A stretch of DNA of 64,000 nucleotides from Pseudorasbora parva. Taxonomy: Eukaryota; Chordata; Actinopteri; Cypriniformes; Gobionidae. The notes beneath the pieces are model-generated. The model ran no database searches. It had not been told where the DNA came from and was given only the letters and a program-made list of their open reading frames with translations. The translations under genes and the position numbers were made by a program. This document shows, piece after piece, positions 46,801 through 64,000 of the stretch. How positions within the stretch are numbered: position 1 is the stretch's first letter; each line of letters opens with the position of its first letter. Where the stretch lies: the NCBI RefSeq assembly GCF_024679245.1, contig NC_090173.1:26006160-26070159 (forward strand), given 5' to 3'.

Positions 46801-47371
46801 ATGATCAGAACAAAACTACAATTCACTCATGCCCGTAAACCAGGATTGCCCCCATAAATGAGAGGTGATGGACATCTTTTTATTTCTTCCTCGCAGCCCA
46901 TTGTCTTGAATCCTGCATTGTTTCCTTTCTCCTTCATTTTGTGTGTTCTTCCTGGCCCCCCACCACCAGATATTCTTTCTCACCCTCACCATCTCCCACC
47001 CCCTAGTCCCTTGTGGGTCTACTCCTCGTTGTTTGACACCATATTCCAAGGCTTCCCCTCCATATAAACTATGCTATGATATTTTCAGCATTTCTGCTGT
47101 AATATATAATTTATATTGAATAAATGAACATGGTTAATGGCTTAGTTAATTATTGTCATATATTAAATTGAATTCATTTACAATATGATGTCATATATCT
47201 AATATTTTAATAATTTATTTTTAATACCAAATTAATTAACCATTATTAATTTGGTTATTCCAGAAAAATATATATTTTGTATTCCAGAACTGTATGTTCT
47301 TCAATAATACATTTTTTTTTGTAAAAAACTGAAAATAAAAAGTATAATTTTATTTTTAGTTATCTTAATTT

Positions 47372-47415
<44 letters not shown>

Positions 47416-48817
47416 TGTATGTGTTTTTTTTTTTAGCATTAATTCGGATTATAGTTTTAGTACATGAATAATAATTTATTAATTGAAAACAGTCACCCTG
47501 CGGCCCTCTTGGAAGTTGAGAACCACTGATCTGTTCTTTGCATTCATTTTGTAAACTCCTAAATAATGTGAAAATAGCAAAGGCACAGGAAACAGTTGAT
47601 CCAGATTAAAATTTTTAATTAAAATATGAATTTATCCACAGATTAAAAACAAAAAGTAAAATGGAGCTACAATCAGGCACCAAAGAATACGTCTGTTTTC
47701 CTTATATTTTGAAACAATTGCGATAATGCAACAATAACATTATTTAGTAAGCTATCTACTTGTATTATATTTAGCGAATTTCATCATGATGATTTTTAAA
47801 AACATAGTTGAAGGTAAAAAGAGGCTCATAGACATTCACCAATGCTCTGGTTACATAAAAGAGTAAAGACTCCAGATTTTCTCCCATTTCATACACACAG
47901 CACACACACACATACATTCCTGGCTTAGAAATTGGCCACAGAGATAACAACACAAAAAGCAGCTCATTAGCATGAGTTTGGCAGTAGGATGTGTGTATCT
48001 GTGCATGTCAGTGTTGAGTATGTAAGAGTAACTGTGTTCCTATACAGCTTGTTAGACTGTGAAGTTATTCCTTAAACTATCATGCAATAAAGACTTTGTT
48101 TAATCTTAAAATGATGCGGTGCAAACATGACGCTATGGAAACAAGGTAAATCGTAGCGTAGACTACTATCACACACAACAACAATAACAACAACAACTGT
48201 ATATATGTGGCACTGAGTTAAGACAACCCACCGAGTTTACGGTGGGAGTGGCCTGATGAGAGATTACGGCACTTGTGATTGGTTGGCCTGTGTGACTGAC
48301 GTGAGAATAAGGCAGAATATGTTTCCAATGGCAGTGGTACACTAATGACACAAATGCTAAAAGCCCTCGAGCAGGCACAGAAGACGAGACAGAGCCGGTT
48401 ACAATCAACACAAAGCTATTTGTGTTAGTGGTCTCCAACAATTTGGGCTTTTAGTTTGAAAATGTGTCTCTTAGACGCTCTTAGTTGTCTTATTTATATT
48501 TGCATATTAGTGTTTTATAAATGCTATCTGATCTGGATTAACGTCTTGATGCTCTAGTTAGCCCTATCAAACTATATCATGTGAGCACCACAGCACCCCT
48601 TCTGCATTGGAGGAGTACGCAGCAGCGGTGGAGCTCTGTAAAGGTTTTAGCAGGCTAAAAACAGGATAGACCTTTCGAGACGCAATAAATAAAATAAATA
48701 GAATAAATTATAACACAAAAACATGCTCTGCAGTAGTGTAGTCTGGGAAATTAAAATGGTGGGTCACTCCCAAGACTTTCGTGTATCAGAAAGACCCTGT
48801 TTAAGACTACAGAGGAT

Positions 48818-48852
<35 letters not shown>

Positions 48853-49204
48853 CCGACCACCGAGCCATACAAACGAACACACACATACTTTTGCAAGATT
48901 TTTGATATACATTGTGAATTGTGTTTAATGCTCAGCAAGTTACTAACCTCATAATGATCAGGAGTCATGCAGTACTATACAAAAGTAAAACAGAATGAAG
49001 AAAGTTTCTTCTACTTTCCTCCTCAAAAACATGTTGAAACTAAATATATAATGACCGAGAGCTTTTTAGCGTAATGCGAATGTCGCGATTGTTAGCTGTA
49101 CAGCGTTTGTCAATGATTGTGTGTTTCTCTGGGTTGTAAACAGATCCAACTATAGAGATTCTACTTAGTGTTGTTCTAAACAACTCCTCTCGGGTAAACC
49201 TGCT
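46800..49204. other. Intergenic region downstream of cacnb1
   Basis: Contains a (GT)n tract at 47374-47420, a (CA)n tract at 48820-48849 and a hAT-like end (GGCCCTCTTGGAAGTTGAGA) near 47503. No convincing cacnb1 poly(A) signal was singled out. Confidence 0.45.
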
Positions 49205-63127
<13,923 letters not shown>

Positions 63128-64000
63128 CTGAAAAGTTCATACACAAAATAAAGCCTCTTCAAAGACTGAAGATGTTTTGAAATGAAAAAAAAAAAAAAAA
63201 GATTTATATATACATTTGCCAAAACTGACCTAAATCTTTTTTAGTCTTATTTTTGTTTTTTTGTCTTCTTCTTTTTTTATATCTCTCTGACATTCTTAGC
63301 AGTGGCAGTCCAAAAATGGATTTCTTGGGAAGCTGATAAATTATATAATATAAATTATATATTTTTGTATATAGGCTAATAAATTAATTCAGTATAAATT
63401 ATAATCGATCAAACCTCATTTATCATAATTTAAGCCATGTGTATAGTTGAAATGTATGCTCTTATACATAATTATAAATCTTTACAGAGAATTTTATAGA
63501 ACATTTTTAGGATGCAAAAACTCTTCATCTCCTACTGAGGGTCCTTCACTTTATGAAGTGTGAGTGAGAAAAACCGAGACCTTTGCTCAATTAATCCCCA
63601 TTTTCCGTGGTTCCCCCCACTCCTCTTTCCCTGTTATGTAATATATGAATGGCCAAAAGTATCAGTGGCCTAGTTAGAGTTGTGAACAACCGGAATATCT
63701 GTAAACAGCCGGAACAACTACAATATAATGTTATCATTTTGAATACTCTAATTCTCCCAGTCGGGCGTCTGTGCATGTGTGATTGTGTCAGCAGCCATTG
63801 TGGCAGCATTTACATGCGTGGGCTACACTCTATTTCACGGACCAGTAATGGAAACGGAAAGCGTGGAAACCTGTCAGGGTGTTTTTGCCTCATCTTGTGT
63901 ACATGGGCAGGAAGATGACAGTATGTCCACACATGTGGGTGGACACATGGGCCAGATTCATTCATTTCTTGATTCAATCTGAATGAGATGTGCATGTCCT
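63128..64000. other. cacnb1: cacnb1 intron at right edge
   Basis: The SH3/HOOK exon that should precede 63127 is not visible before the window ends. Only AT-rich intron and an A-run (63185-63200) are seen up to about 63570. The last 400 bases are less AT-rich but match nothing I know. Confidence 0.5.

Overview
This is a 64 kb vertebrate nuclear window, almost certainly from a cyprinid-type bony fish. The grounds are intron-rich genes whose predicted proteins match known vertebrate families exon by exon, long (CT)n, (GA)n, (AC)n and (TA)n microsatellites, and dense families of small DNA transposons typical of teleosts (Tc1-derived, hAT-like, Harbinger-like and TTAA-inserting elements). No bacterial, organellar or viral gene is visible. 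All gene names rest on family sequence I recognise; no database search was possible.

Five protein-coding genes were reconstructed, all on the minus strand. From left to right they are: (1) spsb3, a SPRY/SOCS-box ubiquitin-ligase adaptor whose 3' end runs off the left edge; (2) atp6v0c, the 154-aa proteolipid c subunit of the V-ATPase, three coding exons, complete; (3) lasp1, a LIM-nebulin-SH3 actin-binding protein of 236 aa, seven coding exons over 21 kb, complete; (4) arl5c, an ARF-like GTPase of 186 aa, six coding exons, complete; (5) cacnb1, the voltage-gated calcium channel beta-1 subunit, whose 5' exons run off the right edge and which keeps two alternative C-terminal ends. Three identical-looking tRNA-Cys(GCA) genes lie outside these genes: one (minus) between atp6v0c and lasp1, and two (plus) between lasp1 and arl5c. 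A possible 25-codon single-membrane-span microprotein with its own TATA box sits at about 12.9-13.2 kb.

The rest is intron and intergenic DNA filled with transposons, many with visible terminal repeats and target-site duplications. The densest part is the 11.7 kb second coding intron of lasp1, where elements are nested inside one another. The last intron of cacnb1 holds a broken Tc1-like transposon that was itself split by a second element. That second element and another copy in a lasp1 intron share TAGCC...GGCTA ends, a hairpin just inside one end, and 9-bp duplications, and I could not place them in a family.

The order cacnb1-arl5c-lasp1 matches the human 17q12 neighbourhood, while atp6v0c and spsb3 are on 16p13.3 in human. 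The window therefore spans a junction between two syntenic blocks. The genes do not form one pathway: they cover vesicle acidification, Golgi/endosome trafficking, actin adhesion, excitation-contraction coupling and protein degradation.
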